Below are positions 21,785 to 32,003 of a DNA stretch of 64,000 nt, piece by piece. The translations under genes were made by a program, and so were the position numbers. Source of the stretch: Pictodentalium vernedei (taxonomy: Eukaryota > Mollusca > Scaphopoda > Dentaliida > Dentaliidae); assembly GCA_031216915.1 (NCBI GenBank), contig CM062292.1:9797920-9861919 (forward strand), read 5' to 3'. The notes under the pieces are model-generated. The model was given only the letters and a program-made list of their open reading frames with translations. It was not told the origin of the DNA and made no database searches. Numbering within the stretch: the first letter of the stretch is position 1; the number at the start of each line of letters is the position of its first letter.

Positions 21785-22290
21785 CAGATTGAGTGTCTCC
21801 AAATTCCATCTGTAAAATGCAGACAGTTTTTATTCCAGTTGAATGCCCAACTTGTGTTATTATTCTTTGGTCAAGCCTGCCCAGGCTCTCTCTCACCACT
21901 TATGATTAGCCCATCAGAACACCTGTAATTCAATGAAGAGATATGCTACGTTTAGGTTTGCACATTTGAGAGAGGCATCGTCTTTATTTTGAAGTTATTC
22001 ACAAACATTTACACATTTTTAGATTTTGCAAGTGTTACAGCAGTATGACCATTGCAAAGTTTCCAAATCATCCTGATTCAGTTTGATTCTAATCACTCTT
22101 GTTTTGAAGATCTTTGAACCATCAAGATGTTCTCAAAATTCTACCAAGTGTCTCTTCTTGAACTCTTTCTTCTGTCATTATGTCTTCTGTACAAGAATCC
22201 TGACGTTAGATGAGGAGATTGAGGTTACATTGATTCTCTTCTGGAATATTCCACTTCATAAAACGCTAGCCTCTGAATTATCGCAAATTA

Positions 22291-22474
22291 TCTAAAAGAT
22301 ATTTCTCGATAGAAACCCACATGGTAGTAATATACAATTATTGACTTTCCTTGAGATTGATACAAGAGATTATCAGCCTGTGATAAGTAAGTTTCACTGA
22401 GACTATGACCTTTGTGAATATTACTTTTCTCGAGTTGATAATTCCTTGTATCAACCACATGGAAAGTCAATTAT
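22291..22474. repeat. Imperfect inverted repeat abutting a truncated C element
   Basis: CACATGGTAGTAATATACAA / ATTGACTTTCC on the left is mirrored by ACCACATGGAAAGTCAAT on the right. AAAAGATATTTCTCGAT recurs at 22953-22969, suggesting a dispersed element. Confidence 0.5.
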
Positions 22475-22837
22475 GGTCCTTTTGGCTGCCGCATGCTGTC
22501 TTTTTATAACCAATTTAAACTTTAAAAAAAAATTAAAATTAAATGGTTTGTCTGATATTTTACCCAAGTTAAAAAAATTGATGAATTTGTCCCTTGAGTG
22601 CAAGAAGGCTTTGCAATGCTTTAGCATTGCAAAGCCTTCTTGCACTCAAGGGATGAAATACACCACCACCCATGCTATTCTGTAGATTATGAGGCCTAAA
22701 ACTTGAACCAAGAACATGAACTTTTGATGTCTAAGAAGTAATTACTGAAATAAAAAATAAAATAAAAAACCACTCCCCCGCATGCAATTTCACAAATAAT
22801 GGCCTGAGAAATAGAAGATCTACTTTGTGTGGCCTTA
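22475..22837 (+). mobile_element. Family C foldback MITE, copy 4, left end truncated
   Basis: Begins inside the element at GGTCCTTTTGGCTGCCGCAT. It has the full hairpin CCCTTGAGTGCAAGAAGGCT / AGCCTTCTTGCACTCAAGGG and the right end CTACTTTGTGTGGCCTTA. The usual AGGCCTAAAAAA start is missing. Confidence 0.85.
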
Positions 22838-23394
22838 GCAATACTGGAGTATATCTGATGAGTGTTTTCGCCAATTAAATTACCAGATTTTTTTCTGTCG
22901 TATAATAATAACCTTAATTATATGCTAGCCTGTCAATTATCAAAATTTATCTAAAAGATATTTCTCGATATCCATTGACTCATGGATATCAAGGAATATA
23001 ATACCCGGTGATAATAATAATAATTGATTTTCTAGAGCGTAAAACCACAAATTGTGCTCTAAAACACTTGACAGAAATAAATACACTTTTCTGAAATATA
23101 GAGTCACATCTGTTTTGGTTGCCTTTTAGAGAGGTTTAGGAGAATGCTTCGGTAAATAGGAATGTTTTAAGATCTCTTTTGAAGACATCAAGAGTTTCTG
23201 AAATTCTGACACTAATTGGCAGGGAATTTCACAATATCCCTCATTAGCTTCCTAAATGACATCAGGCTATGCCACATCACGTCGCCTTGAAGGAACGATC
23301 AGCTGATCTTTGTTATTGTTCTGAAATGTACGCATTTGAGGTCAAATTGGGCTGAATACTCTGCAATAAAATGTCTCGTAGCATATAAAAAAGA
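22838..23394. other. Intron sequence, nothing recognised
   Basis: AT-rich, with GATATTTCTCGATATCC and its neighbour CATGGATATCAAGGAATAT forming a small palindrome near 22960-22995. No exon features. Confidence 0.35.
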
Positions 23395-23835
23395 AAATCT
23401 ACCCTATTTCAGTCAGTATCTGGAATTAGCTCATTAGTGTGTATCTGAAATTTTTATTTATCACGAGCGTTTGCGCAAGTGAAAAATAATATTTTCAGGT
23501 ACACATGATTGATTTTTTCAGTAGCTTCCTAAATGATGTTATGCTTTGGTGCATGACGTCGCCTTGAATTTAGCCTTGAAGGAATGATCAGCAGCTTTTT
23601 GTTATTGTCTTGAAACTTTTGCAGTTGAATCTGGCTGAATATTGTGCAGTAAAATGTCACATGGCATATAATAAAAAGAAAATCTATGCTATTTTATTGA
23701 ATATCAGGAATTATCTCATTCGTGCGGACCTGTAAGTATTTTCACTCGCGCGCATGCGCTCTTGCAAAATAAAACTTTCAGGTCCACACTCATGAGATAA
23801 TTTCAAATATTTACTGAAACAGTGTAGATATCCTC
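23395..23835. repeat. Two diverged copies of a hairpin element
   Basis: AAAAGAAAATCTACCCTATT (23390) and AAAAGAAAATCTATGCTATT (23675) head two related units. The second folds: GGAATTATCTCATTCGTGCG and GACCTG pair with CAGGTCCACACTCATGAGAT around GCGCGCATGCGC. Confidence 0.65.
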
Positions 23836-24052
23836 TATATATTTATTCTTTGAATTACCCAAGTAGATGAGTTGCCATTGAATACAATACTTGAGTTGAG
23901 ACTGGTAATATATATACGCTTATGGAAGGTGCATTATTTTCAACTCAAAGAACCGTGAGTTTTAATTCAAAATTCTCTTACTAATTCAATTTGATATACA
24001 TTTTGACCTGTTATTTGAAATTCACAGAACAAACATGATGACTCACAAGCCT

Positions 24053-24282
24053 ACAGTACGGCCACCGTGAACTGGTCATTTTCCCCCTGTGGGCAATATT
24101 TCCATGAATGCAGTAATATTAGATTCCAAACACTAATTACAGGAATAATCATCAAAAATTTAATTAATGAACTTCCTTAATTAAAATTTTTTCTTGATGA
24201 TAAATTTTATTACCTGGTAAATGCATGTGTGGACGTCACTGCCCATGTGAGGATGATGACCAGTCTATAGCGACTGTACTGT
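24053..24282. mobile_element. Family G MITE, copy 1
   Basis: Ends ACAGTACGGCCACCGTGAAC and TATAGCGACTGTACTGT. Internal blocks GGGCAATATTTCCATGAATG, GATTCCAAACACTAATTACA and TTTTATTACCTGGTAAATG recur at 24783, 31089, 44520 and 61620. A TTAATTAA-rich hairpin is in the middle. Confidence 0.85.
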
Positions 24283-24321
24283 AATTCTGTTCAGGTTTCA
24301 ATATTGTTATAGGGAATTTGT

Positions 24322-24564
24322 TTTACCCTTTACCTAACTTGAAAAGCAGACGACATTTGCAAAAAAAATTCTTGAATAACTAATTTTTTTTCATTTTTTG
24401 TCTCAAAAACATAGGTTATGACCCCTCATTGGAACAAGCTCAATGAGCTCGTTCCAATGAGGGGACATAACCTATGTTTTTGTGACAAAAAAATTAAAAA
24501 ATAATGAAAATTAATTGACGATTTTTTAGAATAGTGCTGGCCATTGCATTGGGTAAAGGATTAA
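24322..24564. mobile_element. Family B foldback MITE, copy 2
   Basis: Ends TTTACCCTTTACCTAACTTG and CATTGGGTAAAGGATTAA. The hairpin ACATAGGTTATGACCCCTCA has a GAGCTC core and its complement CATAACCTATGT. Confidence 0.88.
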
Positions 24565-24782
24565 CTACTTTTTATGGACATTTGTTTGCTGATGACCTTT
24601 GATGTAATGTGATGGGTATTTACTTACAAATGAAAAACATGTATTCTTTCCTGTTCCAGTTATAGATATTCCTATCAATAAGTATTTAATTCTCTTTATA
24701 AACCCAAGATATTAACATAATTTGTGGAACTATCTGGTCTAATCATAACACTATGACTGTGTTGAGTCTTTATTTCTGATTG

Positions 24783-24999
24783 TACAGTAGACCTGCCATG
24801 GACTGGTCACTTTCCACGGGTGGGCAATATTTCCACGGACGTAATAATATTAGATTCCAAACACCAATTACAGGAATAATCATCAGAAATTTAATTAACA
24901 ACCCGGTGCTTCATTAATTAAAATTGTGCTGCTGGTGATTTTTATTACCTGGTAAACAAATGCGTGGACATCGCTACCCACTTGTGGATTATCAGGCCC
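24783..24999. mobile_element. Family G MITE, copy 2, right end lost
   Basis: TACAGTAGACCTGCCATGGA, GGGCAATATTTCCACGGACG and ATTACCTGGTAAACAAATGC are present. The right terminus is missing where the A-B-A block begins. Confidence 0.75.
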
Positions 25000-25000
25000 T

Positions 25001-25262
25001 TAACCCTTTACCCAACGAATCGCCCGCATCCGCTCGCGTAATATGCAAATTCAGCAGCTGAAAAAATATTATTTTACGAAAATTTTCAACAAAACCATAT
25101 CATGTGACCCCTCTTTGGAACGAGCTCGTCGAGCACCTTCCAAAGAGGGGTCACATGATATGGTTTTGTTGAAATTTTTTTAAAAAATTTTAAAAATGAT
25201 ATTTCAAATAATAAATAATAAAATAATAAATTTTGAAATTGTCTGCTTTGGGTAAAGGGTTA
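25001..25262. mobile_element. Family A foldback MITE, first of an A-B-A train
   Basis: TAACCCTTTACCCAACGAAT to TTTGGGTAAAGGGTTAA. Hairpin CATATCATGTGACCCCTCTT / AAGAGGGGTCACATGATATG. Its terminal TAA is shared with the next element. Confidence 0.9.
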
Positions 25263-25494
25263 ACCCTTTACCTAACATAACAGCCAAAACTGGTCAGCGC
25301 TATTTTAAAAAATTACCAATTAATTTTCATTATATTTTAATTTTTTGTCTCAAAAACATAGGTTATGACACCGCTTTGGAATGGCTCACCGAGCTCGTTC
25401 CAAAGAGGTGTCATAACCTATGTTTTTGAGACAAAAACTGAAAAAAAATTTTGTTTGCAAGTGTCTTCTGCTTATCCTGTTGGGTAAAGGGTTA
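25261..25494. mobile_element. Family B foldback MITE, middle of the train
   Basis: TAACCCTTTACCTAACATAA to TTGGGTAAAGGGTTA, with the hairpin CATAGGTTATGACACCGCTT / AAGAGGTGTCATAACCTATG. It abuts A elements on both sides with no spacer. Confidence 0.9.
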
Positions 25495-25738
25495 GCCCTT
25501 TACCCAACGAATTGTCCGCATAATATGCAAATTCAGCAGCTGAAAAAATATTATTTTTCGAAAATTTCAATAAAACTATTACATGTGACCCCTCTTTGGA
25601 AAGAGCTCCTCGAGCTCGTTCCAATGAGGGGTCACATGATATGGTTTTGTTGAAATATTTTGAAAAATTTAATTTTTTCAACTGCTCAGTTTGCATATTA
25701 CGCGGGCAGATATGGGCGATTCGTTAGGTAAAGGGTTA
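25494..25738. mobile_element. Family A foldback MITE, last of the train
   Basis: AGCCCTTTACCCAACGAATT to TCGTTAGGTAAAGGGTTAA, with the core TGTGACCCCTCTTTGGAAAG / GTTCCAATGAGGGGTCACAT. It ends 218 bp before exon 4. Confidence 0.9.
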
Positions 25739-25956
25739 AAAATGTAATAAATAATTGCTGCTTTCATTTCACTCTTTGCGAGTCCACCAAAGGTCAGCTT
25801 GGATGTAGTTCCACTTAGGTGTAAATTTTAAATATTGAAATCCCATTGCTCGCGTGTTCCCCACGGTTGATGTGTAAACCTAAAATTTATGTCATAGGCT
25901 TTTTATGTAGAGTAGAATAGGTAATCATAGTATAAAAATATGTTTTATTCCATCAG

Positions 25957-26306
25957 ATGTTACAAAGAAATCATCAAAGACAGGAGAATCCCAACGAACA
26001 GAAAGTGAATCTGGAGACACGGCGGCTGAATCAGGGAAGTTTCCTTTAAGAGTTGCCTCTGTGGATTCGGGAGAAACTGGTGACTCGGGAAGCCCCAAGA
26101 GGGTGATAGAGATCGGTAGTCCCGAAAAGAAAGAACATGGTTCTCCTGATAGGAAGATCGTGGAGAGAAGTCCAGAAAAGAGAATTGACATGGGCGAAAC
26201 ATTTGATTCCGAATCTGATGATGAAAGTGAAGAAGAGGAGGATGATGATCTAAGCGAGTTAACTGAAGAAGAGGAGAGACGACGACAGGCGGAGAAAAAA
26301 GAGAGG
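25957..26306 (+). CDS. Phospholipase C-beta, visible exon 4 (acidic X-Y linker)
   Basis: The A left by exon 3 plus AT gives Asn, then VTKKSSKTGESQRTESESGD follows in a frame open for 116 codons to the GTCAGT donor at 26307. The acceptor is TTTTATTCCATCAG ending at 25956. The exon is Ser/Glu/Lys rich: four S-P sites (GSPKR, GSPEK, GSPDR, RSPEK), then the acidic run SESDDESEEEEDDDLSELT and a basic-acidic end EERRRQAEKKER. PLCB X-Y linkers carry an acidic stretch that occludes the active site until Gq or Rac signalling moves the enzyme against the membrane. The linker is poorly conserved, so this rests on position, phase continuity and composition. It ends phase 0. Antisense ORFs here are shadows. 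Confidence 0.88.
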
Positions 26307-26559
26307 GTCAGTCATTTTTATGAGCTTATTTATTTTTATATTTCTATTGTTTAAGGTAATGATGTTGTACATTCTATTGCTGTATTGTCTGCCTAATCTT
26401 TTCATTGTTATTATTTGAAACTTGTTTTACTCTTCTGGAAAAGTGATATATAGTGGATACCTACTGTTTTTGAGTGGATAACTGCATTGTGTCCTTGGGC
26501 GAGACTCTTATTCCTGATTGCCCATGTGGGGGCACGGTGGCACTGTGTACTAAGGCATA

Positions 26560-27318
26560 TGGTAAAACCTGTCTTGAGAGACCACTGTCTTGAGAGACCA
26601 CCTGTCTTGAGAGACGACATCTGCCAGGCACCGATTGGTTTTACTCTATAATGGACCTGCTATGGGAGACCACCTGTCTTGAGAGACCACCTGTCTTGAG
26701 AGACCACTGTGATCTGGTACCAACTTGTATTTTTATGCCATAATGGACCTGTCTTGAGAGACCGCCCCTTTGAAGACTGAAACCATGACAAAAACTTTTT
26801 ACCTGTCCTGGAATTGAAAAATCCATTGTGGTTATACTAACATAATTAAAACTATTAAAAGCTCTTAATTGGGTTTCAATTGCTAACTCATTAAAGATTG
26901 AGATGTTTTTATAAGACCCCTGTGAAAAGATTAGGATTGTTGCTGAATAAACAATTTAATACATACCTGAAATGTAACAGATAGGATTATAAAAATAAAT
27001 TTGTGTTGAAAATCTTTTTGTAACAAATTGAAATGGACTGTTATAAAAATTATAAAAATAAATTAGTGTTGAAAATCTTCAATAAAGATTTTCAACACTA
27101 ATTTATTTTTATAATTTTTATAACAGTCCATTTCAATTTGTTACAAAAAAAAGACAACTACAAAGTAATTACAAAAATCTATTCTTCTCCATTGCTGAAT
27201 TTTGTGGTTGGTTATTCACTGACTTGAGAAAACCTGAAACCTGTTATGAGAGACCACCTGTCTTGAGAGGCCACTTTTGTGTGGCCCAAAGGGCAGTCTC
27301 TCAAGACAGGTTCTACTG
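26560..27318. mobile_element. Element V, TA-target MITE with TCTTGAGAGACCAC repeats
   Basis: Left end TGGTAAAACCTGTCTTGAGA, right end TCTCAAGACAGGTTCTACTG, inverted to each other. TA flanks both sides (26558-26559 and 27319-27320) inside a SINE. CTTGAGAGACCACCTGT is repeated several times on the left. A long perfect hairpin is near the right. No transposase ORF. Confidence 0.85.
27016..27148. repeat. Near-perfect 65-bp-arm hairpin inside V
   Basis: TTTTGTAACAAATTGAAATG, GACTGTTATAAAAATTATAA and AAATAAATTAGTGTTGAAAA are each mirrored to the right of the loop at about 27080-27084. Part of the arm (TAAATTTGTGTTGAAAATCT) also occurs once just upstream near 26997. Confidence 0.92.
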
Positions 27319-27524
27319 TACTGCACATCGATAGTGCACCTGTCTTCAACCAATACTAACCCTGCTTGCATGGAGTTAGTATGTTCTGGAGCCTGACTGT
27401 TGCTCACCATAGCTTGGTGGTTCTCTCAGGCTACTCAGGCTTCCTCCACCTGTAAAACTGTCCTACAAGAGGTGACCCTGGCTGCCGAAAGTGTCGATAA
27501 ACTCCAATAAATAAATAAATAAAT

Positions 27525-28107
27525 AATAGGCATTTAATCTGGTATGTCATTTAATCTGGTATGTCTTGTTTGACAGAGCTCCATGAGCTCTGTCAAACAA
27601 GATGGAATAGAGTAAATGCTCAGTTTATAACTAGAAGATTGGAAAATGACCAGATATGTGTTAATTGTTTTTATTATACCCCCCCCCCCCCCCCCCCCTC
27701 CCCGCAAACAAAGTTTGGGAGAGTATATAGGAATCACCCTGTCCGTCCATCCTTATAAGCACAACTCCTCCTAAACCGTTTGAAGAATTTTCATGAAACT
27801 TTACACAATGGAAGAACTCCATATGAAGATGTGCATGAAGCAATATAATTCCGTTCTGACATTTCCAAGGGGAGATAATCTAACTTATACCGTCTGTCCA
27901 TCCTTGTAAGCACAACTCCTCCTAAACCGTTTGAAGAAGTTCAATGAAACTTTACACAATGGAAGAACTCCATATGAAGATGTGCATGAAGCAATATAAT
28001 TCCGTTCTGACAGGCACAGGGGGTGTCACTTTGTGAGCTTGCTCACAGTACTTCTAGTTTTCCATGTCAAAGTCACTATTCAGTGAACAGGGTTCTACTC
28101 TATAATC
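27525..28107 (-). mobile_element. Family D relic split by element J
   Basis: The left part has the D hairpin TGTCTTGTTTGACAGAGCTC CAT GAGCTCTGTCAAACAAGA and AAATGCTCAGTTTATAAC. The right part (28058-28107) reads TTTTCCATGTCAAAGTCACT and AACAGGGTTCTACT, a diverged D terminus. Confidence 0.65.
27671..28057 (+). mobile_element. Element J, tandem-repeat element with poly-C start
   Basis: TATTATA then a run of C (27679-27699), CCGCAAACAAAGTTTGGGAG, GTCCGTCCATCC and two units of about 146 bp (AAGCACAACTCCTCCTAAAC, CTTTACACAATGGAAGAACT). It ends with the hairpin TGTGAGCTTGCTCACA and TTCTAG before TTTT. Confidence 0.75.
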
Positions 28108-29240
28108 AGGATGAAAATGTCCAGTTACTGTGTTGATACTTTTTCTATGTAATATTTTACAGATATCGCAACATTTTGTAATTTTTAGACTTTCTTTTTA
28201 AATTATGGTACCTGTTGATAGATTTTGTAATCAAGGCCCAATTTTTTGTACCCAACAAAGACCAAAACCAAACTAAAAATTACGAAAGCTCACACTAGTC
28301 TCGACATTCATAGCAACTAAAATATCAATATCGTACAGTTCCTGTTCTCATCATACAGTTAAAACTACGAAGTCCTGTCGTGAACTGTGTGCTTATCTAG
28401 ACTTAATTACGTGTAGGAATTGCGCGCAATTGCCATATTAAATGACATAAAAGCACGGCAGGTTCTCCTGGTTACTCATAGCAAACACAGGCAATGTTTC
28501 TGCCAGTGGACCTCCGAGTTATCCGGAAACATTGCATGTGCACAGGCCAAATGTACAGAATTTGATAGCCTTACTATGGTTATAACGTGTAGATTAACGT
28601 GGAGATCAACGTGCTATTTGTGCACATTTCATGACAAGTCTTCTAGTTTTAACTGTATACTCTACTGCCAGAAGAAAAAAAACATGATTTCAAAAGTATT
28701 TTATGCAATTGTTTTCCCAACTTTGTTTGGAAAGTAGGATTGAATTAAATTTTTATTTTGATGTTTTGCGTTCATCTCTTTTATTTCCTCAAAATGAAAA
28801 ATAAATTTTAAGCAAGTAAATTTTGAATCTTAAATTTCTGGTTGACTGTTGACACATGCAGGTTGTCCAAATAAAATTCACACCGTTTTTTTTTTCTTGA
28901 TGGTTGGATACAGTAAATAAAATAATCCATTTATTCTTTGAAATTCAGAAACTAATTTAATTTGTTGTATGTTCTGAGACTTTATCTTCTGAAAGGATGT
29001 AAAAAGCATGTGGTTGAAAACTTTCACACTGTTGCCTTGAGTTGAACCAGAGTTTTGTGTTCATGCATGTTGTCTCACATTTCACTATCTTTAGTTTTTT
29101 AGTTATTGTTTATTTTTACTGTTAAATGTTTTGTTTGAATTATTAGCAACCATATACAGGTACTGAAGATGGGGGGAGTGGGGGGGGGTAGCTCTTACAT
29201 TACATTACCATTGTTCCAGTTGAATCACATAATTGTTATT
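28108..29240. other. Intron sequence, mostly unassigned
   Basis: No coding exon found. A short relic at 28484-28545 (AGGCAATGTTTCTGCCAGTG, GACCTCCGAGTT) resembles the family R hairpin. The ORF at 28420-28737 spans that relic and has no domain. GGGGGGAGTGGGGGGGG lies near 29170. Confidence 0.4.
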
Positions 29241-29241
29241 T

Positions 29242-29947
29242 CACCCTTTACACAATGCATAGGATATCAAAATTTATTATTAGAAGGCCTAAAAAAGTTA
29301 AAAATCTGTTTCTCAGGCCCTCCCACATGGTCCTTTTGGCTGCCGCATGCTTTCTTTTTATAACCAATGCTAACTTAAAAAAATAATAATTAAATGGTTC
29401 ACTTCTAATATTTTACCCAAGTTAATAAAATTGATAAATTTGTCCCTCGAGTGCAAGAAGGCTTCGCAATGCTAAAGCATTGCAAAGCCTTCTTGCACTC
29501 GAGGGACAAAATCCACCACCACCATGCTATTCTGTAGATTATGAGGCCTAAAACATAAAACAAACCAAAAACATGAACTTTTTTGATGGCAAAGAAATAA
29601 TTACAAAAATAAAAAATAAAATAAAAAAACGCCCGCCCACGTGCAATTTTACAAAAAATAGCCTGAGAAACAGAAGATCAACTTTATGGGACCTAATTAC
29701 TATTATTATTGATTTTTAAATTTATAAAAAAATTTCAAGAAACCTATGTCATGTGACCCCTGATTGGAACAATCATATTTTAGGTTTAAATAATGCCATC
29801 GATTAATCTGTTGTGTTGATGTGCTCATTCTAATGAGGGGGGTCACGTGATATGGTTTTGCAGAAATTTCTTAAGAAATTTTTTTTTTCAACTACTTAAT
29901 TTGTAAATTTCGTTGGAAGAAACAGCTGATTCGTAAGTTGAAGTGTT
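29242..29947. mobile_element. Family A MITE, diverged, split by a C element
   Basis: CACCCTTTACACAATGCATA and GGATATCAAAATTTATTATT are on the left. After the C insert come AAATTTCAAGAAACC, GTCATGTGACCCCTGATTGG and TAATGAGGGGGGTCACGTGA. The hairpin loop holds an extra 60 bp. Confidence 0.7.
29283..29696 (+). mobile_element. Family C foldback MITE, copy 5
   Basis: AAGGCCTAAAAAAGTTAAAA to ATCAACTTTATGGGACCTAA. Hairpin GTCCCTCGAGTGCAAGAAGG / CCTTCTTGCACTCGAGGGAC, with compensating T-to-C changes in both arms relative to other copies. Confidence 0.88.
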
Positions 29948-30131
29948 GAAGAAGTATATTGAGATAGGTTTCAAGCTCGTACTGATGGTCAACGATCTGG
30001 GAACACAGTCAGAAAATTTTAACTCTCACCTCACCATGTCTGAAAATTTTGAAATCCTGGTTTTGGCCCTGAATTTTAACTGGTGGAGTGCTAATTTTTT
30101 TTTCAAAGGTGATTTGAAACACGAGTAATTT

Positions 30132-30459
30132 TTAGCTGTGACGAGCAGCTCTGTTTGTGGCAATGTCGGTCTGTCTGTCGGTCGGTCTGTCACCAACGAG
30201 TTTAAAAAAACCCTTAACTCCTAAAATACTTGATGGAATGACACCATACTTGGTATGTTAGTGTATCTTCATGGTGTCTACACCCTCTCAATAGTGCATG
30301 TCATTCGGATAATTTCTGTCACATTTATGGACTTGTCACCAATGAGTTGTTATTTCACCAACGAGTTATTTTGTCACCAACGAGTTTTTGAGTCACAAAT
30401 TGCACATTTTTGGCGTTGCACGAATTATCACAGCTTCGGCACTGTGACAGTGCGTCTAG
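30132..30459 (+). mobile_element. Element K, short hairpin-ended element
   Basis: TTAGCTGTGACGAGCAGCTC (hairpin), GGTCTGTCTGTCGGTCGGTC microsatellite, GACACCATACTTGGTATGTT, several CACCAACGAGTT motifs, then CACAG..CTGTG near the 3' end and GTCTAG before TTTT. Not coding. Confidence 0.75.
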
Positions 30460-30641
30460 TTTTCAAATATACCATGTTGTCACCAAGTATACCTTTAGTT
30501 TAGCAAAATTTTGTTAACCAATTGTTTTTCTAAAATAAGCACTCTCCAATAAATTGCAGCCAAACAATTTTATATAAAAAATTTTCTTCTACTGCTGAAC
30601 AAACATCAAGCAAAAGTACACAGTGTAAAGCCAATCAAGTA

Positions 30642-30899
30642 CAGTACGTGGAGAGTGGATTGTAACTAAATAACCCGTGGAGTGGAGTTATCACCCAAGC
30701 TATAATTTTCAAATTCTGTATATATCGACTAAAAACACAAGCAATGTTTCAGCCAATGGACCTCCGGGTTTAACCCGGAGGTCCATTGGCTGAAACTTTG
30801 CTGGTGCTGGTTATGCTTTGCAACAAATTTGCAATTATTGCTTGGGTGGAATCTCCACTCTGCGGGTGATTTAGTGATAATACACTCTCCACGTACTGC
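30642..30899. mobile_element. Family R MITE, copy 1
   Basis: Ends CAGTACGTGGAGAGTGGATT and ACACTCTCCACGTACTG, flanked by TA-like bases. Hairpin TTTCAGCCAATGGACCTCCG and GGTTTAACC centre, then CGGAGGTCCATTGGCTGAAA. Confidence 0.88.
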
Positions 30900-31088
30900 A
30901 GCTTCCAGCACTTTTCAACAGAGCCAAGATAGTGGCTTCTAGCACTCAACCAGTTAAGCCACCACAGTCACAAGGTTTTGTGTAGTAAAAGTTCTTTAAT
31001 AAAATTTCCCAGCCCTTTTAGGGTTAAAAGAAAGCAGGTATGGCCACGTTAGATTTATTGTGAGAACACATCCTTTAGAATCCATTAC

Positions 31089-31580
31089 AGTACAGCCATT
31101 GTGAACTGGTCACTTTAATCCTTTACCCAACGAATCGGCCGCATCCGCACGCGTAATATGAAAATTCAGTAGCTAAAAAAAATAATATTTTTCGAAAAAT
31201 TTCAACAAAACCATATCATGTGACCCCTCTTTGGAACGAGCTCGTCGAGCTCGTTCCAAAGAGGGGTCACATGATGTGGTTCTATTGAAATTGTTTGAAA
31301 AAATGTAAAAAATGATATTTAAAATAATAAATTTTGATATCACCTGCGTTGGGTAAAGGGTTAAAGGCATGGGCAATGTTTCCACGTATGCAATTATATA
31401 AGATTCCAAGCACTAATTACAGGAATAATCATCAAAAATTTAATTAATGAAGCACTGGGTACAACCCGGTGCTTCATTAATTAAAATTCTGCTGATGATG
31501 ATTTTTATTACCTGGTAAGTGCATGTGTTGACATCACTGTTGACGTGTGGATTACGAGCAGTACACGGTGGCTGTACTGT
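31089..31580. mobile_element. Family G MITE, copy 3, split by an A element
   Basis: CAGTACAGCCATTGTGAACT and GGTCACTT, then the A element, then GGGCAATGTTTCCACGTATG to GGTGGCTGTACTGTA. A hairpin AATTAATGAAGCACTGGGTA / CCGGTGCTTCATTAATTA is intact. Confidence 0.88.
31114..31364. mobile_element. Family A foldback MITE, inside G copy 3
   Basis: TTAATCCTTTACCCAACGAA to TTGGGTAAAGGGTTAA. Its hairpin CATATCATGTGACCCCTCTT and GGAACGAGCTCGTCGAGCTC is nearly perfect. The target appears to be TTAA. Confidence 0.9.
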
Positions 31581-31673
31581 AGTTTATCAAGAATTTTCAA
31601 GCTGGGTATTTGCCATTCTCATTATTTTCCAATCAGATAGACCATTTGGGGCAATGGTTATCACTTACCTCAG

Positions 31674-32003
31674 GGTGTGCAGTGGCTCAGTGGCTACAGC
31701 ATTGGACTTCAAACTGAAAGGTCCAAAGTTTGATCCCCTTCAGGGGTAACTGTGTTGGGTCCTTGTGCAAGGCACTTAATCCTGATTGCCCACGTGGGCT
31801 CATGGTGGCACAGTGTACTAAGCTGTACTGCACTGGTACACTTGTCTTCAACCAATGCTAATGCTGCTTGTATGGAGTTAGTATGTTGGGGAATCTGTCA
31901 GTTACTTGCCACAGCTTGGTGGTATTCCAGCGTCACCCACTCATAAAACTGTCCTACATGAGGTGACCCTGGTTGTCGAAAGTGTCGTTAATAAATAAAT
32001 AAA
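31674..32003 (+). mobile_element. SINE type S2
   Basis: GTGTGCAGTGGCTCAGTGGC, TTGGACTTCAAACTGAAAGG, TTTGATCCCCTTC, TTGTGCAAGGCACTTAATCC, GGAGTTAGTATGTTGGGG, ending TCGTTAATAAATAAATAAAT. The tRNA-like B box is degenerate. Confidence 0.85.

Larger units (their letters stand above)
26473..27525 (+). mobile_element. SINE type S2, split by element V
   Basis: TGCATTGTGTCCTTGGGCGA to GTGTACTAAGGCATA at 26559, then CTGCACATCGATAGTGCACC from 27321 to the AATAAATAAATAAAT tail. Joining the parts restores the standard SINE phrase TACTAAGGC..TACTGCAC. The 5' tRNA head is absent. Confidence 0.85.

Noticed and set aside
25090..25170. GC-containing hairpins as transcription terminators
   Set aside because: They are MITE cores repeated across the window; factor-independent terminators do not apply in a nuclear genome.
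26463..26568. Continuation of exon 4 past 26306
   Set aside because: A GTCAGT donor is present and the frame ends at TAA 26352; the next sequence is SINE.
28420..28737. 105-codon ORF
   Set aside because: It overlaps a family R relic and shows no domain; no splice signals place it in a transcript.
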